From the NCBI RefSeq assembly GCF_003668635.1, contig NZ_RCWH01000001.1, positions 248,001-312,000 of the forward strand: 64,000 bases of DNA, in the 5' to 3' direction. This document shows, piece after piece, positions 1-10,315 of the stretch. A model generated the notes under the pieces. It was not told the DNA's origin, made no database searches, and was given only the letters and a program-made list of their open reading frames with translations. Source of the stretch: Planomicrobium sp. Y74 (GTDB lineage: Bacteria > Bacillota > Bacilli > Bacillales_A > Planococcaceae). The translations under genes and the position numbers were made by a program. Each line of letters starts with the position of its first letter. Position 1 is the stretch's first letter.

Positions 1-529
<529 letters not shown>

Positions 530-540
530 CTAATTATTGA

Positions 541-570
541 AAAATAGGGAACACCTTTCAGTGTTCCCCA
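541..570 (-). terminator. Intrinsic terminator after tsf
   Basis: An 8-bp perfect stem (548-555 pairs with 562-569) with a 6-nt loop, followed on the minus strand by a T-rich run. It lies 20 bp downstream of the tsf stop and before pyrH. Confidence 0.85.
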
Positions 571-591
571 AGGTAGTGCTATGAAAATGAT

Positions 592-1476
592 TTATTTTTT
601 GTTGACTTGGCTCATTACTTCGTCAGCAAAGTTGTCTTCGCGTTTTTCAATTCCTTCTCCAACTTCATAGCGGATGAATTCTTTTACACTGCCGCCAGTT
701 GAAGCTACGAAATCACGAACTTTTTGATCTGAGTTTTTAACGAAAGCCTGGTCAAGCAAGCAAACGTCTTCAAAATATTTGCCAAGACGGCCTTCAACCA
801 TTTTTTCAACGATTTTTTCAGGCTTGCCTTCGTTCAAAGCTTGTTCAGTCAATACTTTACGCTCTTTTTCCACTTCTTCAGCAGAAACTTCATCACGTGA
901 TACGTATTGAGGGTTCAAAGCTGCGATGTGCATTGCGATGTCGCGTGCTGCATCTGAATCAGTTGTGTTTTCAAGCAATACCAATACTGAAATGCGGCCA
1001 CCCATATGAAGGTAAGGACCGAAAGCGTCAGCATCAGTTTTAGTGCGAATTTCAAAGCGGCGCAAAGTGATTTTTTCACCAATTTTCGCGATAGCATTTG
1101 AAACGTGGTCCGCTACTGTCAAACCGTTAGACATTGTTGAAGAATTTGCTTCTTCGATTGTAGCAGGTTTTGTAGCCAATAGGTGCTCGCCCAATTCTTT
1201 GACAAGCGTTTGGAAACCTTCGTTTTTAGCAACAAAATCTGTTTCAGCGTTAACTTCATAGATAACTGCTTCGTTTCCTTCAACCATGATTGAAGTCGTA
1301 CCTTCAGCAGCAATGCGGTCCGCTTTTTTAGAAGCGCTTGAAAGGCCTTTTTCACGCAGGAAATCCAATGCCGCTTCCATGTCACCGTTTGTTTCAACTA
1401 GTGCTTTTTTGCAGTCCATCATACCTGCACCAGTTTTTTCACGCAATTCTTTTACCATTTGAGCTGTAACTGCCAT
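592..1476 (-). CDS. tsf: Elongation factor Ts
   Basis: Guanine nucleotide exchange factor that recycles EF-Tu-GDP to EF-Tu-GTP. The 294-residue protein starts [20 protein letters not shown], with the UBA-like N-terminal domain and the [10 protein letters not shown] motif around residue 80 that contacts EF-Tu. Length matches the Bacillus protein. The open frame extends 24 codons further upstream, but the ATG at 1476 is the family start and follows AAGGAGGAA. Its neighbours rpsB (upstream) and pyrH (downstream) are the usual ones, although terminators separate all three. Confidence 0.97.
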   Translation of the reverse strand: MAVTAQMVKELREKTGAGMMDCKKALVETNGDMEAALDFLREKGLSSASKKADRIAAEGTTSIMVEGNEAVIYEVNAETDFVAKNEGFQTLVKELGEHLLATKPATIEEANSSTMSNGLTVADHVSNAIAKIGEKITLRRFEIRTKTDADAFGPYLHMGGRISVLVLLENTTDSDAARDIAMHIAALNPQYVSRDEVSAEEVEKERKVLTEQALNEGKPEKIVEKMVEGRLGKYFEDVCLLDQAFVKNSDQKVRDFVASTGGSVKEFIRYEVGEGIEKREDNFADEVMSQVNKK

Positions 1477-1510
1477 GATTAAATTCCTCCTTAAGGATAT
1501 ACGTTTTCTC

Positions 1511-1550
1511 AAAAAAAGGTGATAAGAGGGTTTGTGGCCGCTTATCACCT
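1511..1550 (-). terminator. Intrinsic terminator between rpsB and tsf
   Basis: A 10-bp perfect stem (1517-1526 with 1541-1550) is followed on the minus strand by seven T residues. It lies directly after the rpsB stop at 1566. Partial termination here would set the rpsB:tsf ratio. Confidence 0.85.
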
Positions 1551-1565
1551 GTACTTCATCGTGAA

Positions 1566-2279
1566 TTACTCTGCAGCTTCTGCTGGAGTTTCTTCTTCTT
1601 CTGGTTTAGACTCTAGCAAAGCATCAGCCATTTTACCAGTCAAAAGTTTTACTGCGCGGATAGCATCATCGTTTGCAGGAATTACATAATCGATTTCATC
1701 TGGATCACAGTTAGTATCAACGATACCAACGATCGGAATGTTCAATTTCATAGCTTCTGCTACTGCGATGCGTTCTTTGCGCGGATCAACTACGAACATT
1801 ACGTCCGGAAGACCGTTCATATCACGGATACCGCCAAGGAATTTAACAAGACGATCGTGTTCTTTATTCAATTGAACAACTTCTTTTTTCGGCAGAACTT
1901 CAAAAGTTCCATCTTCAGACATGCGCTCGATTTGTTTCATACGGTTCACACGTTTTTGGATTGTACCGAAGTTAGTAAGTGTTCCACCCAACCAACGCTG
2001 GTTGATGTAGTAGTTGCCAGAACGTTCTGCTTCTTCTTTGATTGCGTCCTGAGCTTGTTTTTTCGTACCAACGAAAAGTACCTTGCCGCCTTCTTCGCCC
2101 ACTTGTTTCATGAAGCTGTAAGCCTCTTCCAATTTGCGGACTGTTTTTTGAAGGTCGATGATGTAGATACCGTTACGCTCAACGAAAATATATTTTTTCA
2201 TTTTCGGGTTCCAACGGCGAGTCTGGTGGCCAAAGTGTACACCAGCTTCAAGCAATTGTTTCATAGAAATTACTGACAT
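1566..2279 (-). CDS. rpsB: 30S ribosomal protein S2
   Basis: Structural protein of the small ribosomal subunit. The 237-residue product begins [20 protein letters not shown], the S2 signature, and carries the second S2 signature [19 protein letters not shown] in the middle. The C-terminal tail is acidic and Ala-rich. The start at 2279 follows AGGAGGAAACACAC; the frame extends 28 codons further upstream with no family resemblance. A promoter (2397-2426) and a folded leader (2314-2374) precede it. Confidence 0.98.
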   Translation of the reverse strand: MSVISMKQLLEAGVHFGHQTRRWNPKMKKYIFVERNGIYIIDLQKTVRKLEEAYSFMKQVGEEGGKVLFVGTKKQAQDAIKEEAERSGNYYINQRWLGGTLTNFGTIQKRVNRMKQIERMSEDGTFEVLPKKEVVQLNKEHDRLVKFLGGIRDMNGLPDVMFVVDPRKERIAVAEAMKLNIPIVGIVDTNCDPDEIDYVIPANDDAIRAVKLLTGKMADALLESKPEEEETPAEAAE

Positions 2280-2313
2280 GTGTGTTTCCTCCTGATAGGT
2301 TATTTTTTCCCTC

Positions 2314-2374
2314 CGCATTCTTCTTCTTTGAACCGTTACCCAGTAAGGGCACCATCGGAACAAATCCGAATGCG
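2314..2374 (-). ncRNA. Folded 5' leader of rpsB (candidate S2 autoregulatory element)
   Basis: In the untranslated leader of rpsB a 7-bp helix (CGCATTC at 2368-2374 with GAATGCG at 2314-2320, minus-strand sense) encloses two small hairpins, CGGA/TCCG and GCCC/GGGT. The multi-branch shape right upstream of a ribosomal protein gene suggests feedback control by S2. I do not recognise it as a named family; the role is inference. Confidence 0.4.
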
Positions 2375-2396
2375 TGTGTATTTAACACCATTTGAA

Positions 2397-2426
2397 ATTA
2401 TACCACGGGACTGTTCCATTCCGCAA
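2397..2426 (-). promoter_or_regulatory. rpsB promoter (SigA, extended -10)
   Basis: Minus-strand -35 TTGCGG at 2421-2426, 18-bp spacer, -10 TATAAT at 2397-2402 preceded by TGG (extended -10 TGn). Predicted start of transcription is about 110 nt before the rpsB ATG. Confidence 0.7.
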
Positions 2427-2783
2427 CAGGAATCTCTTAGAAATAAAAATTAAGAAAGTCTAGAAACAATCCACTTTACATACCGCTTCGGCGCTTAGGA
2501 CAAAGCTCCCGCAATAAGCCGAGAAGAACACTCGTCTTATTGCTCCGCTCAGTCCATAGGCGCGCCTTCGCTAGATAGCTCTCTATAGATATCAAGCAAA
2601 ACAGCTCTGAAGACATTAGCCGACGCTGGCGAGGCCAAGTCTTTGCAACGAAGCAGCGGAGTGATGAAGGAGGACATCTTTACACTTCACCCCCTGCCAC
2701 TTCGTTTAAATTTGTGTAGAAATAAAATCTTGTCTTTCTCATTGATAGCCATTAAATAGATATCCATGTATTGAAAGTGAAAT
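2427..2783. other. Gene-free spacer with folded sequence (fla/che position of B. subtilis)
   Basis: No coding frame is credible here. It contains an inverted repeat at 2511-2543 (GCAATAAG pairs with CTTATTGC, with a further CGAG/CTCG helix). The 14-mer ACCGCTTCGGCGCT at about 2482 recurs at about 17800 beside repeat copy 2. A short stretch near 2587-2612 (AGATATCAAGCAAAACAGC) resembles the left end of the dispersed repeat described at 2784. It looks like a degraded or composite copy of the same repeat family. Confidence 0.5.
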
Positions 2784-2917
2784 GAGATATGAAGCAAAAC
2801 AGCGCAGACTCTCAGGCGAGTAAGCGAAGTGCTGAGATCCACTCGAGCGAAGTGGAACGAGTCCGAGTTAGCTCAGCGCGAGCCACCAGGAAAGCAAAGC
2901 TGTTTTGTGCAATATCG
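2784..2917 (+). repeat. Dispersed structured repeat, copy 1
   Basis: About 134 bp running from GAGATAT to AATATCG. It shares the core GTGCTGAGATCCACTCG and the trailing CGAGTTAGCTCAGCGCGAGCC with copies at 17828-17960 and 35823-35985. Outer arms GCAAAACAGC and GCTGTTTTG pair, and GCTGAG pairs with CTCAGC inside. It lies between rpsB and codY. Confidence 0.85.
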
Positions 2918-2944
2918 TTTGTTGTAGAGTATTGAATAAGCAAA

Positions 2945-2980
2945 AGAAAAAAGACACCGGATATAAATACCCGGTGTCTC
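2945..2980 (-). terminator. Intrinsic terminator after codY
   Basis: An 8-bp stem, GACACCGG (2953-2960) with CCGGTGTC (2971-2978), is followed on the minus strand by a run of T residues. It lies 11 bp after the codY stop. Confidence 0.9.
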
Positions 2981-2990
2981 CTGATTCATA

Positions 2991-3770
2991 TTAGTTCATT
3001 TTCAATTGCTCAAGCTCAGCAAGGAATTTCGTGTTAAGAACTTTGATGTAAGTCCCTTTCATCCCTAGTGAACGTGATTCGATAACGCCGGCACTTTCAA
3101 GTTTGCGAAGTGCGTTGACGATTACTGAACGAGTGATTCCTACACGGTCAGCGATTTTTGAAGCGACAAGTAAACCTTCGTTGCCGTCAAGCTCTTCAAA
3201 AATGTGTTCAATTGCTTCAAGCTCACTGTATGAAAGTGAAGAGATCGCCATTTGAACAACAGCTTTGCTGCGTGCTTCTTCTTCGATGCGGTCGCCTTTT
3301 TCACGAAGGATTTCCATCCCGACAACTGTTGCACCGTATTCACCAAGAATCAAATCATCATCCTGGAATTCAGACTTAACACGTCCAAGCAACAATGTGC
3401 CAAGACGTTCGCCCCCGCCGATGATCGGCACGATTGTAGTCAGGCCGTTTTTGAACAATTCACGTTCTTCTACAGGGAAGATTGTGTGTTCGCTGTTAAC
3501 ATCCAGGTTAGCCGATGTTTCGTTGATATTTGAAAGGTTTTGCGTGTATTCGATCGGGAATTGGCGTTCTTCAAGCATGCCTTTCATCCGTTCGTTTTCA
3601 ATCTGTTGGTTGATGGCATAGCCAAGTACTTTACCTTTGCGGCTGACAACGAATGCATTACATTCGATAACTTCGCTTAAAGTTTCTGCCATGTCCTTAA
3701 AGTTTACCGGCTTGCCGGCTGCTGCTTGCAGCATAGAGTTAATGCGTCTTGTTTTTCCTAATAAATTCAT
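2991..3770 (-). CDS. codY: GTP/branched-chain amino acid-sensing repressor CodY
   Basis: Global nutritional regulator that binds DNA when loaded with isoleucine/leucine/valine and GTP. The 259 residues equal the B. subtilis length. The N-terminal GAF-type sensing domain starts [20 protein letters not shown]; the C-terminal winged helix-turn-helix contains [20 protein letters not shown] around residues 203-222, the diagnostic CodY recognition helix. It sits after xerC-hslV-hslU exactly as in B. subtilis, with an 84-bp gap and its own terminator. Confidence 0.98.
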   Translation of the reverse strand: MNLLGKTRRINSMLQAAAGKPVNFKDMAETLSEVIECNAFVVSRKGKVLGYAINQQIENERMKGMLEERQFPIEYTQNLSNINETSANLDVNSEHTIFPVEERELFKNGLTTIVPIIGGGERLGTLLLGRVKSEFQDDDLILGEYGATVVGMEILREKGDRIEEEARSKAVVQMAISSLSYSELEAIEHIFEELDGNEGLLVASKIADRVGITRSVIVNALRKLESAGVIESRSLGMKGTYIKVLNTKFLAELEQLKMN

Positions 3771-3854
3771 TTAATGAACCTCCTACATAATTCGTACCGT
3801 ATTTATTCAATATTCTAAAGCTTTTTACTCTTTAAGGGAACTGATTTGACTTAT

Positions 3855-5252
3855 TTATAGAATAAATTGTGACAAATCTTTGTTTTTTGCCACATTCTCA
3901 AGTTTATCGTTCACATATTGAGGTGTTATGTCTATTTGCGCAGGGCTTATTTCAGAAGCTTCAAAGGACAGGTCTTCGAGCAGCCGCTCTAAAATGGTAT
4001 GCAATCGGCGGGCTCCGATGTTATCGGTGTCCTGATTCACTTCATACGCAATTTCCGCTAGTCTGACGATTGAGGCATCATTGAAGTTTACCACAACTCC
4101 CTCTGTTTCGAGAAGCGCTTTATACTGATTCAGCAAAGAATGTTTCGGTTCCGTCAATATTTTGACGAAATCGCCTACTTCGAGCTTCTGAAGTTCAACG
4201 CGGATCGGGAAACGCCCCTGCAGTTCCGGAATCAGATCTGAGGGTTTCGACATGTGGAAAGCACCTGCTGCAACAAACAGCATATAATCTGTTTTCACAG
4301 CTCCATACTTCGTTGAAACAGTCGAGCCTTCAACAATCGGCAGGATATCCCGCTGTACGCCTTCACGCGATACATCAGCTGATGATGAATTGTTTTTGCT
4401 GGCGATTTTATCCATCTCGTCGATGAAGATGATGCCGTGCTGTTCCGCGCGGTCGATTGCTTCGCTTGCCACTTCTTCATCGTCGACCAGTTTCGCTGCT
4501 TCTTCTGCAGCTAAAATGCGTCTTGCCTCTTTCACCTGCAGCCGGCGTTTTTTCTTTTTCTTCGGCATCAATGAAGACAAGGCATCCTGCATATTCGCGC
4601 CCATCTGCTCCATACCGGAACCTTGAAGAGCATCGAACATGGACGGGGTATTTTCAAGCACCTCGACATTCAACCATTCATTTTCCAGCTTGCCCGCTTT
4701 TAAATCCGCTGCGATTTCCCGTCTTTTCACACGGACTTCCACTTCTGCGGTCGGCTCTTCTTCATCCTGGTCGAATTTTTGCCCGAACATCATCTCCAGC
4801 GGATTTTGGCTTGTCTGTTTTTTCTTCATCGAAGGAACAAGCAATTTCACAATCCGTTCATTGGCGGCAGCTTCCGCCTTGCCTTTGACTGCTTCAAATT
4901 TTTCTTCTTTTACGATTCTTACTGCAGCCTCAACCAAATCACGAACCATTGATTCCACGTCGCGTCCTACGTATCCAACTTCCGTGAACTTCGTCGCTTC
5001 CACTTTAATGAACGGTGCGCCCGTCAGTTTAGCGATGCGTCTCGCAATTTCTGTCTTGCCGACACCGGTAGGACCGATCATCAGGATGTTTTTAGGTATT
5101 ACTTCGTCCCGCAGCTCTTCATCCAGCCGGCTTCTTCTGTAGCGGTTGCGCAGGGCAATCGCTATTGAACGCTTGGCATCTTTCTGCCCAACAATGTAGC
5201 GGTCAAGATGTTCTGTAATTTGTCTTGGCGTTAGATCCGTTTGCGTTTTCAT
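3855..5252 (-). CDS. hslU: HslU (ClpY) ATPase subunit of the HslVU protease
   Basis: AAA+ unfoldase that feeds substrates to HslV. The 465-residue protein has the N-terminal [16 protein letters not shown] motif, Walker [10 protein letters not shown] near residue 60, the variable I-domain with a basic KKKKKRR stretch, Walker [13 protein letters not shown], and the C-terminal tail DLSQFIL that activates HslV. The ATG at 5252 follows GTGGAGGAGC and overlaps the hslV stop by 4 nt; the frame extends 15 codons upstream but those lie inside hslV. In B. subtilis the gene is called clpY. Confidence 0.96.
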   Translation of the reverse strand: MKTQTDLTPRQITEHLDRYIVGQKDAKRSIAIALRNRYRRSRLDEELRDEVIPKNILMIGPTGVGKTEIARRIAKLTGAPFIKVEATKFTEVGYVGRDVESMVRDLVEAAVRIVKEEKFEAVKGKAEAAANERIVKLLVPSMKKKQTSQNPLEMMFGQKFDQDEEEPTAEVEVRVKRREIAADLKAGKLENEWLNVEVLENTPSMFDALQGSGMEQMGANMQDALSSLMPKKKKKRRLQVKEARRILAAEEAAKLVDDEEVASEAIDRAEQHGIIFIDEMDKIASKNNSSSADVSREGVQRDILPIVEGSTVSTKYGAVKTDYMLFVAAGAFHMSKPSDLIPELQGRFPIRVELQKLEVGDFVKILTEPKHSLLNQYKALLETEGVVVNFNDASIVRLAEIAYEVNQDTDNIGARRLHTILERLLEDLSFEASEISPAQIDITPQYVNDKLENVAKNKDLSQFIL

Positions 5253-5797
5253 TTTGACAGCTCCTCCACTACGATTTGATGATTTGTATAGACACAAATA
5301 TCCGCTGCGGTTTCGAGTGCTGATTGCGCAATTTCTTTAGCAGACATATTGTCACCGGCATATTTCTTCAAAGCCCGGCCCGCTGCCAAAGCATAATTGC
5401 CGCCGGAACCGATTGCCAATATCCCGTCATCAGGTTCAATCACTTCACCTGTTCCGGAAACAAGCAGCAATTCCTCTTTATTCATGACAATCAGCATGGC
5501 TTCCAGTTGGCGCAGCATTTTATCTCCCCGCCACTGCTTGGCAAGTTCCACTGCAGCCCGCTGCAGATTTCCGTTATATTCGGTAAGTTTTCCTTCGAAC
5601 ATTTCAAAAAGAGTAAAAGCGTCAGCTACTGATCCGGCAAAGCCCGTCAATACCTGGCCATTGTATAAAGTGCGTACTTTTCTTGCTGTATGCTTCATGA
5701 CAACAGCATTGCCGAATGTCACTTGTCCATCACCTGACATTGCACATTCGCCATTATGGCGCACTGCGAATATCGTGGTGGCATGAAATTGTTCCAT
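5249..5797 (-). CDS. hslV: HslV (ClpQ) peptidase subunit
   Basis: Proteasome-beta-like threonine/serine peptidase, partner of HslU. The 182-residue protein starts [20 protein letters not shown] and has the GDGQVT and [14 protein letters not shown] motifs. Two adjacent ATGs are possible (5800 and 5797); the second is better spaced from GAGGGG and aligns with the B. subtilis start. The usual threonine nucleophile of HslV would be T7 or T8 here, so residues must be removed for it to become N-terminal, and the Ser2 reported as nucleophile in B. subtilis CodW is replaced by Glu. It overlaps hslU by 4 nt. Confidence 0.95.
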   Translation of the reverse strand: MEQFHATTIFAVRHNGECAMSGDGQVTFGNAVVMKHTARKVRTLYNGQVLTGFAGSVADAFTLFEMFEGKLTEYNGNLQRAAVELAKQWRGDKMLRQLEAMLIVMNKEELLLVSGTGEVIEPDDGILAIGSGGNYALAAGRALKKYAGDNMSAKEIAQSALETAADICVYTNHQIVVEELSK

Positions 5798-5811
5798 CAT
5801 TATTCCCCTCT

Positions 5812-6705
5812 CTATGCTCGTGGATGTGAATTTAAATAGGTTTTTCTCAAATGCTCTTTAGTTACATGCGTATAAACCTGTGTTGAAGACAGATGGGAAT
5901 GGCCCAGCAACTCCTGCACGGTCCGAAGATCTGCTCCATTATTCAAAAGATGGGTGGCAAAGCTGTGGCGGATCATATGCGGATAAATATTGGAGTTGGC
6001 TGAAGCCTTTTTCATGCACTCTGTCAGAATATGCCGAATTCCCCGGTCTGTCAGAAGTTCTCCACGGTTATTTACAAATAAGCCCTCATGTTCTGTGTTT
6101 TTCATAAGTTTAGGACGAACTTGGTCAATATAATGTTCCAGTGCATCATGCGCAAATTGGCCATAGGGTATGTAACGCTCTTTGCGGCCCTTTCCCATCA
6201 CCTTTACGATCTGCAAATTGCGGTCAAGATCCTTGAGTCGAATGGAGACGCATTCGCTGACGCGCATACCAGTTGCATAAAGGAGTTCCAATAGAGCAGT
6301 ATTCCGGATAGAAAGCTTATCCTCACCTTGGACAGATTCAAATAGTGCCGCCAATTCTTCTTCATAGAAAAATTGCGGAAGCCGTTCTTCTTTTTTTGGA
6401 TGGTAGAGTGAACGGAATGCCTCTTCACTGAGGCCGAATTCGCGGTTGCCGTATTTGAAAAATGACCGGATTGCGGAAATTTTACGGGATACCGTAGGCC
6501 TCGACAGTTTTTCTTCGTATAATTTTGTCACATAATTCCGGGCATGAAGATACTCGACCTGTGTCAGGTCCTCAACACCCTCGCTTTCCAAAAACAGAAA
6601 AAAACCGGCCAAATCGTATTCATAATGATGGACGGTATGTTCGGAATAATTTTTTTCCAATTGAATATAACTTATAAAAGACCGGACCATTTCTTTCTTG
6701 TCCAT
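5812..6705 (-). CDS. xerC: Tyrosine recombinase XerC (CodV)
   Basis: Site-specific recombinase that resolves chromosome dimers at dif together with XerD. The 297-residue protein has the SAM-like N-terminal DNA-binding domain and a catalytic domain with R148 (ATGMRVSE), K172 (GKGRKER), H243-x-x-R246 ([10 protein letters not shown]), H269 (LGHSHLSST) and Y278. The start at 6705 ([10 protein letters not shown]) is preferred; the frame runs 20 codons further upstream without family similarity. It heads the xerC-hslV-hslU-codY cluster as in B. subtilis. The gene-order context favours XerC over XerD or an integrase. Confidence 0.95.
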   Translation of the reverse strand: MDKKEMVRSFISYIQLEKNYSEHTVHHYEYDLAGFFLFLESEGVEDLTQVEYLHARNYVTKLYEEKLSRPTVSRKISAIRSFFKYGNREFGLSEEAFRSLYHPKKEERLPQFFYEEELAALFESVQGEDKLSIRNTALLELLYATGMRVSECVSIRLKDLDRNLQIVKVMGKGRKERYIPYGQFAHDALEHYIDQVRPKLMKNTEHEGLFVNNRGELLTDRGIRHILTECMKKASANSNIYPHMIRHSFATHLLNNGADLRTVQELLGHSHLSSTQVYTHVTKEHLRKTYLNSHPRA

Positions 6706-6770
6706 ATCATTGCCCGCCCTTTCCAAACCAAAGAATCCCGCACCAATTTTTCGACCAATCGGCACAATAA

Positions 6771-6806
6771 TAAAAAGCCTCTAAATTATATCAAAATTTA
6801 GAGGCC
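6771..6806 (-). terminator. Intrinsic terminator after trmFO
   Basis: An 11-bp perfect stem (6777-6787 with 6795-6805) is followed on the minus strand by TTTTTA. It separates topA-trmFO from xerC-hslVU-codY. Confidence 0.9.
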
Positions 6807-6814
6807 TTTATCAA

Positions 6815-8125
6815 TTAAACAGTTACTGTATTCATATAATTTCGAATTGATTCAAGCGCACGGTTTGCATGTTTTTCTGCACGTTCCTGCTTCGAACGGA
6901 TACGTTCACCAAGGTCCGGGAACAAACCGAAGTTGATGTTCATCGGCTGGAAGTTTTCGCCGTCCGCTTCTGTGATATAACGCGCCATGCTTCCGAGTGC
7001 TGTATCGGCAGGGAAAATGACCAATTCCTCGCCAAGCGCCAGTTTTGCTGCATTGACGCCTGCCAATAAGCCGCTGCCCGCTGATTCAACATACCCTTCA
7101 ACACCAGTCATTTGGCCGGCAAAGAAAATATTCGGGTTGGCTTTCAACTGGTAAGTCGGTTTCAATACGCGCGGAGAGTTGATGAATGTGTTGCGGTGCA
7201 TAACACCGTAACGGACAATTTCAACATTTTCCAATCCAGGAATGAGTTTCAAAACTTCTTTTTGAGGTCCCCATTTCAAGTGTGTCTGGAATCCGACAAT
7301 ATTATAAAGTGTGCCTGCTGCGTCATCCTGGCGAAGCTGGACGACCGCATACGGACGCTCGCCGGTTTTCGGATTTTCAAGACCGACCGGTTTCATCGGA
7401 CCGAACGTCAAAGTTTTTTCGCCTCTGGCAGCCATAACCTCAACCGGCATACAGCCTTCAAAATAAATCTCTTTTTCAAATTCTTTTAAAGGCACAACTT
7501 CCGCTTCGACCAAAGCTGTGTGGAATCGTTTGAATTCCTCTTCAGTCATCGGGCAGTTAAGGTAAGCGGCTTCGCCTTTATCATAGCGTGATTTCAAATA
7601 TACCTTTTCCATGTCGATGCTGTCTTTTTCAACAATCGGTGCTGCAGCATCATAGAAATAAAGATAATCTTCCCCCGTCAATTTACGGATCTTTTCAGCA
7701 AGTGCCGGTGAGGTCAGAGGGCCAGTCGCGATGATTGTGATGCCTTCAGGAATTTCCGTCACTTCTTCATTGATCACTTCAACCAGCGGGTGGTTACGGA
7801 CTTTATCCGTTACAGCTCCGGCAAATTCATGGCGGTCTACTGCAAGTGCTCCACCAGCTGGCACAGAAGCCTTGTCGGCTGATTCGATGATGACTGAATC
7901 CATCATCCGCATTTCTTCTTTTATAACGCCGACTGCATTGGTCAAGGAGTTTGCGCGCAATGAATTACTGCAAACCAGTTCAGCGAATTTGTCTGTATGG
8001 TGGGCTGGAGTTTGTTTGACCGGCCGCATTTCATATAAACGGACATTGACTCCCCGTTTGGCGATTTGCCATGCAGCTTCACTGCCGGCGAGTCCTGCTC
8101 CGATTACATTGATGGTTTTTGTCAT
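6815..8125 (-). CDS. trmFO: Methylenetetrahydrofolate-tRNA-(uracil-5-)-methyltransferase
   Basis: FAD- and folate-dependent enzyme forming ribothymidine at U54 of tRNA. The 436-residue protein starts [20 protein letters not shown], with the dinucleotide-binding [10 protein letters not shown], and continues with [12 protein letters not shown] and the C-terminal [15 protein letters not shown] flavin-binding segment. Length fits the family. The ATG at 8125 sits 6 nt after AGAGGTG. It overlaps nothing and lies 18 bp after topA, suggesting cotranscription. Historically annotated gid. Confidence 0.96.
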   Translation of the reverse strand: MTKTINVIGAGLAGSEAAWQIAKRGVNVRLYEMRPVKQTPAHHTDKFAELVCSNSLRANSLTNAVGVIKEEMRMMDSVIIESADKASVPAGGALAVDRHEFAGAVTDKVRNHPLVEVINEEVTEIPEGITIIATGPLTSPALAEKIRKLTGEDYLYFYDAAAPIVEKDSIDMEKVYLKSRYDKGEAAYLNCPMTEEEFKRFHTALVEAEVVPLKEFEKEIYFEGCMPVEVMAARGEKTLTFGPMKPVGLENPKTGERPYAVVQLRQDDAAGTLYNIVGFQTHLKWGPQKEVLKLIPGLENVEIVRYGVMHRNTFINSPRVLKPTYQLKANPNIFFAGQMTGVEGYVESAGSGLLAGVNAAKLALGEELVIFPADTALGSMARYITEADGENFQPMNINFGLFPDLGERIRSKQERAEKHANRALESIRNYMNTVTV

Positions 8126-8143
8126 TTTGAACACCTCTATTAA

Positions 8144-10213
8144 TTATTGTACTTCTTCCTGATAATCACAATTTACACAATTGATTTGTACGCCTTTTTT
8201 CACTTTCTTCTCTACAAGAAGGCTGCTGCATTTCGGGCACGGCCGCTCAATAGGTTTATCCCATGACACAAATTCACATTCAGGATAACGCTCGCAACCG
8301 TAGAAGATGCGTTTTTTCTTGCTCTTGCGTTCAACAATCTCACCTTGCTTACATGTCGGGCAAGTTACTCCCGTATGTTTAACAATCGCCTTCGTATTAC
8401 GGCATTCAGGGAAATTGCTGCAGGCCATGAATTTGCCGTAACGGCCCAGCTTAAAGACCATCGGTGAACCGCAATGTTCGCAATCTTCACCTGCTGGTTC
8501 ATCTTTGATTTGGACTTTCTCCATTTCATTTTCAGCCACTTCGACATTTTTTTCGAAGTCTTTGAAAAACTCGGCAATGATGCTCTTCCATTCGACGTCT
8601 CCATCTTCAACACTGTCAAGATCGTGTTCCATTTTGGCCGTGAATTCGATATTCAGGATATCCGGGAAGAATTCCAGCACCAGGCTGTGGACGATTTCTC
8701 CAAGCTCAGTTGGGATAAAACGTTTTGCATCCAATGTTACATATCCCCGTTTTTGAATGGTATCCAGTGTCGGAGCATAAGTTGAAGGACGGCCTATTCC
8801 CAATTCTTCAAGCGTTCTAACGAGACGCGCTTCCGTAAATCGTGGAGGCGGCTGTGTAAAATGCTGTTTTGGTTCAATGGCGACGGCTTTGACTTTATCT
8901 CCTTCTTCCATTTCAGGCAGAATATTATCTTTGTCGTCTGTTTTATCGTCTGTGCCTTCCACATAAACTTTCATGAATCCAGGGAATTTCACCTGCGAAC
9001 CGTTAGCGCGGAACACCGCTTCACCGTTCTGCAGTTCCGCCATTACGGTATCCAGGACAGCGGGGCTCATCTGGCTTGCTACAAAGCGATCCCAGATCAG
9101 CTTGTAAAGACGGTATAAATCACGGGATAAAATGCTTTTCAAAGATTCAGGGGTCCGCATGACACTTGTAGGGCGAACAGCTTCGTGCGCATCCTGGGAT
9201 TTAGAGGATTGCTTTGCTGCAGCCGTTTTTGTCACATATTCCGAACCGTACTTTTCTTCGATGAATCTGATAGTATCCTGCTTGGCAGTATCGGAAATCC
9301 GGGTGGAATCGGTACGCATATACGTAATCAAACCCGTAACCCCTTCTTTTCCGACAGCAATACCTTCGTACAGCTGCTGTGCCAGCATCATAGTCTTTTT
9401 GGCACGGAAGTTTAACTTTCTTGCTGCTTCTTGTTGCAGAGAGGATGTTGTAAAAGAAGGGGATGGATTTCTCTTTCTCTCTTTTTTTACGACACGGTTG
9501 ACGTTGAAGTTCTTGCCTTTCATAGTCGCCATTACCGCTTTGACATCGTCTTCGTTTTCCAATTTCATTTTTTCATTTGCATTGCCATAAAACTGGGCTT
9601 CGAATTTCTTTTTCGCTTTTTCGAATTCACCAGTAATGGACCAATACTCTTCCGGTTCGAATTCCTTGATTTCGTTTTCCCGGTCGATGATCAGACGGAG
9701 CGCCACTGATTGCACACGGCCGGCTGATAATCCTTTTTTCACTTTTTTCCACAGTAAAGGGCTGATGCTGTAACCCACTAGACGGTCAAGAACACGTCTT
9801 GCCTGTTGTGCATCGACAAGATCCATATCGATTTTGCGCGGTTGTTTAAAAGATTCTTTTATAGCATCTTTTGTAATTTCATTGAAGACAACCCGGCAAT
9901 CCGAGTCGAGATCAACGCCAAGTGCATTAGCTAAATGCCATGCAATTGCTTCCCCTTCTCTGTCGGGGTCAGCCGCGAGAAAGACTTTCTTCGCTTTTTT
10001 CGCTTCTTTTTTCAAGTCCTGCAGAATAGGGCCTTTTCCACGAATAGTAATATAACGGGGTTCAAAATTATTTTCAACGTCCACGGCCATCTGGCTGCGG
10101 GGCAAATCACGTAAATGTCCTAATGACGCGCGGACTTTATACTTCTTTCCCAGATAACGCTCGATTGTTTTCGCCTTTGCTGGCGATTCCACAATCACTA
10201 AAAAATCCGACAT
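8144..10213 (-). CDS. topA: DNA topoisomerase I
   Basis: Type IA topoisomerase that relaxes negative supercoils. The 689-residue protein has an N-terminal TOPRIM domain ([15 protein letters not shown] and DPDREGE at residues 82-88), the catalytic tyrosine Y298 in [11 protein letters not shown], and three C-terminal zinc-ribbon repeats with CxxC pairs (CEHCG...CSNFPEC, CPTCK...CERYPEC, CPKCS...CVNC). The size matches the B. subtilis enzyme. The ATG at 10213 follows GAGGAGG. It is first in a topA-trmFO transcript. Confidence 0.98.
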   Translation of the reverse strand: MSDFLVIVESPAKAKTIERYLGKKYKVRASLGHLRDLPRSQMAVDVENNFEPRYITIRGKGPILQDLKKEAKKAKKVFLAADPDREGEAIAWHLANALGVDLDSDCRVVFNEITKDAIKESFKQPRKIDMDLVDAQQARRVLDRLVGYSISPLLWKKVKKGLSAGRVQSVALRLIIDRENEIKEFEPEEYWSITGEFEKAKKKFEAQFYGNANEKMKLENEDDVKAVMATMKGKNFNVNRVVKKERKRNPSPSFTTSSLQQEAARKLNFRAKKTMMLAQQLYEGIAVGKEGVTGLITYMRTDSTRISDTAKQDTIRFIEEKYGSEYVTKTAAAKQSSKSQDAHEAVRPTSVMRTPESLKSILSRDLYRLYKLIWDRFVASQMSPAVLDTVMAELQNGEAVFRANGSQVKFPGFMKVYVEGTDDKTDDKDNILPEMEEGDKVKAVAIEPKQHFTQPPPRFTEARLVRTLEELGIGRPSTYAPTLDTIQKRGYVTLDAKRFIPTELGEIVHSLVLEFFPDILNIEFTAKMEHDLDSVEDGDVEWKSIIAEFFKDFEKNVEVAENEMEKVQIKDEPAGEDCEHCGSPMVFKLGRYGKFMACSNFPECRNTKAIVKHTGVTCPTCKQGEIVERKSKKKRIFYGCERYPECEFVSWDKPIERPCPKCSSLLVEKKVKKGVQINCVNCDYQEEVQ

Positions 10214-10315
10214 AAAAACTCCTCCTCATAGAGGTTTCTTAAACTTTTACAATTTGTATAAATAAGAAATACCTGTGCAAAATGTATAACAGTTTTTGCC
10301 TTAATGCAAGGCATT

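Noticed and set aside
3252-3621. Long frames antisense to codY (and many similar antisense frames along the window)
   Set aside because: They lie fully inside well-supported genes, lack ribosome sites and resemble no protein family. They are codon-usage shadows.
10290-10312. GCCTT/AAGGC hairpin between dprA and topA as a terminator
   Set aside because: The stem is only 5-6 bp, and neither strand has a T run in the correct place.
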